Source of the DNA: CAUYUA01 sp963575675
GTDB taxonomy: Bacteria > Pseudomonadota > Alphaproteobacteria > Azospirillales > Azospirillaceae
Assembly (NCBI GenBank): GCA_963575675.1
Contig: CAUYUA010000199.1
Location: 1-45,125, forward strand
DNA: 45,125 bases
Direction: 5' to 3'
The position numbers and the translations under genes were made by a program. Below the pieces are notes generated by a model. It searched no databases and had not been told where the DNA came from. It saw only the letters and a list, made by a program, of their open reading frames with translations. This document shows, piece after piece, positions 43,648 through 45,125 of this stretch (the stretch's first letter is position 1; every line of letters begins with the position of its first letter).

Positions 43648-44772
43648 ATGAGCGTTCGTCCTTATCGTGAGATTCGTCGTCGCAAGAGCCGCCAGATTTT
43701 TGTTGGGAAAGTGCCGGTCGGGGGAGATGCTCCCATCGCCGTGCAGTCGATGACCAACACGCTGACCACCGACGTTGCTGCGACGGTTGCGCAGGTGAAG
43801 TCCATGGAGCGCGCCGGTGCGGATATCGTCCGGATTTCTTGTCCGGATCAGGAATCGGCGTTGGCGCTGAAAGACATCATTCGGCAGGTCGAGGTTCCGA
43901 TCGTCGCCGACATACATTTCCACTACAAGCGCGCAATCGAGGCCGCAGAAAGCGGCGCGGCTTGTTTGCGGATTAATCCAGGAAACATCGGCTCGGCCGA
44001 TCGGGTGCGCGAGGTGGTGAAAGCCGCCAAAGATCACGGTTGTTCGATGCGGATCGGCGTCAACGCCGGATCGTTGGAGAATGATCTTTTAGAAAAATAT
44101 GGCGAGCCTTGTCCTGACGCCATGGTGGAGTCGGCTTTATCGCACGCCAGAATCCTTGAAGATCACGATTTTCATAATTTTAAGATTAGCGTTAAGGCCT
44201 CCGACGTTTTTCTTGCTGTTGCGGCGTATCAGGCTTTGGCCGAGGCGTGTGATTACCCGTTGCATATCGGCGTTACGGAGGCGGGGGGGTTGCGCGCAGG
44301 AACCGTCAAGTCTTCAATTGGGCTTGGCATGTTGCTGTGGTCGGGAATCGGCGACACTATTCGCGTCTCTCTTTCTGCGGATCCCGTGGAAGAGGTTCTC
44401 GTCGCCTATGAGATGCTCAAGTCTTTGGGGTTGCGGCGGCGCGGCGTGACGGTGATTTCGTGTCCGTCTTGCGCTCGCCAGCAGTATAACGTCATTAAAA
44501 CGGTTGAGACTCTTGAGCAGAGGCTTGCTCATATCACCACGCCTTTGACGGTGTCGGTGATTGGTTGCGTTGTCAATGGGCCTGGCGAGGCGCGAGTCAC
44601 CGATGTTGGTCTGACGGGTGGTGGTGGTGGAACTCACCAAATCTATCTGGCGGGAGAACAGCATCATCGTTTGAAGGAAAGTTCAGAAAATATCGTTGAT
44701 CATTTGGTTGGGTTGGTTGAGCAGAAGGTGCAAGAAATTGAAGCTGCGAAGAAAGCCGTCGTTGGTTCGTAG
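43648..44772 (+). CDS. ispG: 4-hydroxy-3-methylbut-2-enyl diphosphate synthase
   Basis: Converts ME-cPP to HMBPP in the non-mevalonate isoprenoid pathway. The 374-residue protein begins MSVRPYREIRRRKSRQIFVGKVPVGGDAPIAVQSMTNT-like and carries the [4Fe-4S] ligands in SCPSCARQQ (two Cys) and GCVVNGPGEA. VADIHFHYKRAIEA is the TIM barrel signature. The ATG at 43648 is preferred to one at 43588, which would add a hydrophobic run not found in the family. A strong terminator follows at 44827-44853. Isoprenoids made here would feed hopanoids. Confidence 0.95.
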   Translation: MSVRPYREIRRRKSRQIFVGKVPVGGDAPIAVQSMTNTLTTDVAATVAQVKSMERAGADIVRISCPDQESALALKDIIRQVEVPIVADIHFHYKRAIEAAESGAACLRINPGNIGSADRVREVVKAAKDHGCSMRIGVNAGSLENDLLEKYGEPCPDAMVESALSHARILEDHDFHNFKISVKASDVFLAVAAYQALAEACDYPLHIGVTEAGGLRAGTVKSSIGLGMLLWSGIGDTIRVSLSADPVEEVLVAYEMLKSLGLRRRGVTVISCPSCARQQYNVIKTVETLEQRLAHITTPLTVSVIGCVVNGPGEARVTDVGLTGGGGGTHQIYLAGEQHHRLKESSENIVDHLVGLVEQKVQEIEAAKKAVVGS

Positions 44773-44826
44773 AATATGAAGAGTAAAATTAGAAGGGGCC
44801 AAGCGCCCCCCGGACGTTGAGGGAGT

Positions 44827-44853
44827 AGGGAGGGGATTGCCCTCCCTTTTTTT
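44827..44853 (+). terminator. Intrinsic terminator for ispG
   Basis: An 8-bp stem, AGGGAGGG (44827-44834) with CCCTCCCT (44840-44847), followed by a T-run (44847-44853). A classic rho-independent terminator. Confidence 0.88.
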
Positions 44854-45125
44854 AGGCCGCTTTAGGCTCAGTGGCTGTTGATAAGAAAATGAGGCTTTGA
44901 TGAAAAAAGTCGTAGACAAAGCCGGCCGAAGGCCCTATACCTTTTTTCACCGACGGCGCGGTAACGAACTGAGCGGATGGGAGCGAGACGGAAGTCGAAG
45001 CGAGCTGAAGCTAGGGTTTGTTGAACGGCCGAGAGATTTGCTGATGACGATTAGTTGTTGGCGGCGCGACGAGCGCGGGATATTTGACATTGTGGAACCC
45101 TTGTTGTGAGAAGGGATGCGCGGAC
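44854..45125. other. Right edge, no supported gene
   Basis: A frame from ATG 44900 to 45109 encodes a short, arginine-rich, unrecognised peptide. It has no convincing ribosome binding site and reads like non-coding GC-rich sequence. The window ends before any further gene can be seen. Confidence 0.4.

Noticed and set aside
44900..45109. A 69-codon frame at the right edge
   Set aside because: Arginine-rich, unrecognised, weak start, and looks like non-coding GC-rich sequence.

Overview
The window looks like a chromosomal segment of a free-living or host-associated alphaproteobacterium, probably near Rhodospirillales. The Hsp20-DUF1150 pair, a DUF4169 protein, a small basic-rich gene after rsmB, an HpnN-type hopanoid transporter next to mlaA, an MCE (Mla-like) lipid transporter and a PleD-like diguanylate cyclase all point that way. 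The taxonomic call is an inference from gene content. No rRNA or tRNA gene was found. The first ~110 bases are almost only A and C and look like a low-quality contig end.

Layout. 1-377: tail of a cyclic-nucleotide-binding domain protein. 532-1888: two tandem 2-oxoglutarate/Fe(II) oxygenases. 2092-4930: DHH phosphoesterase, rsmB, DUF4169 protein. 5125-7142 (minus): copC-copD. 7284-8168 (minus): hsp20 with a ROSE-like leader, then a DUF1150 gene. 8169-9370: gene-free. 9371-20557: an [FeFe]-hydrogenase island. 20783-25479 (minus): an MCE lipid transporter (permease, ATPase-like protein, MCE protein, lipoprotein) and hemE. 25730-28096: tadA, a small membrane protein and a diguanylate cyclase. 28581-32786: a small exported protein, hpnN, mlaA. 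33350-35833: an exported WD40-caspase protein. 36081-39206: feoA-feoB-feoC behind a Fur-like palindrome. 39645-43445: a cytochrome b / flavoprotein / iron-sulfur succinate dehydrogenase or fumarate reductase of the single-cytochrome type. 43648-44772: ispG.

The hydrogenase island is the centrepiece. It runs in one direction: a stand-alone receiver, a fused NuoE-NuoF (HoxF-like) NADH-binding subunit, a HydA with [2Fe-2S], His-Cys3 and two [4Fe-4S] modules, a PAS-GAF histidine kinase, hydG, an aspartate ammonia-lyase, hydF and hydE. So enzyme, NADH module, all three maturases, a possible ammonia source and a two-component system sit together. A NADH-linked, H2-producing or H2-oxidising enzyme is the simplest reading. 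Its NuoE part has lost three of the four [2Fe-2S] ligands, and HydA has a one-cysteine L1 motif (TSCSPGW). The genes from the kinase to hydE look more AT-rich by eye than rsmB, hemE or hpnN, which fits acquisition by transfer. With the fumarate-reductase-type complex and the Feo ferrous iron system, the window suggests life with little oxygen.

Other points of interest are an ABC ATPase in the MCE operon whose catalytic positions are replaced, a secreted WD40-caspase next to copies of a dispersed ~130-bp repeat, and many palindromic intergenic elements, some of which seem to act as terminators.
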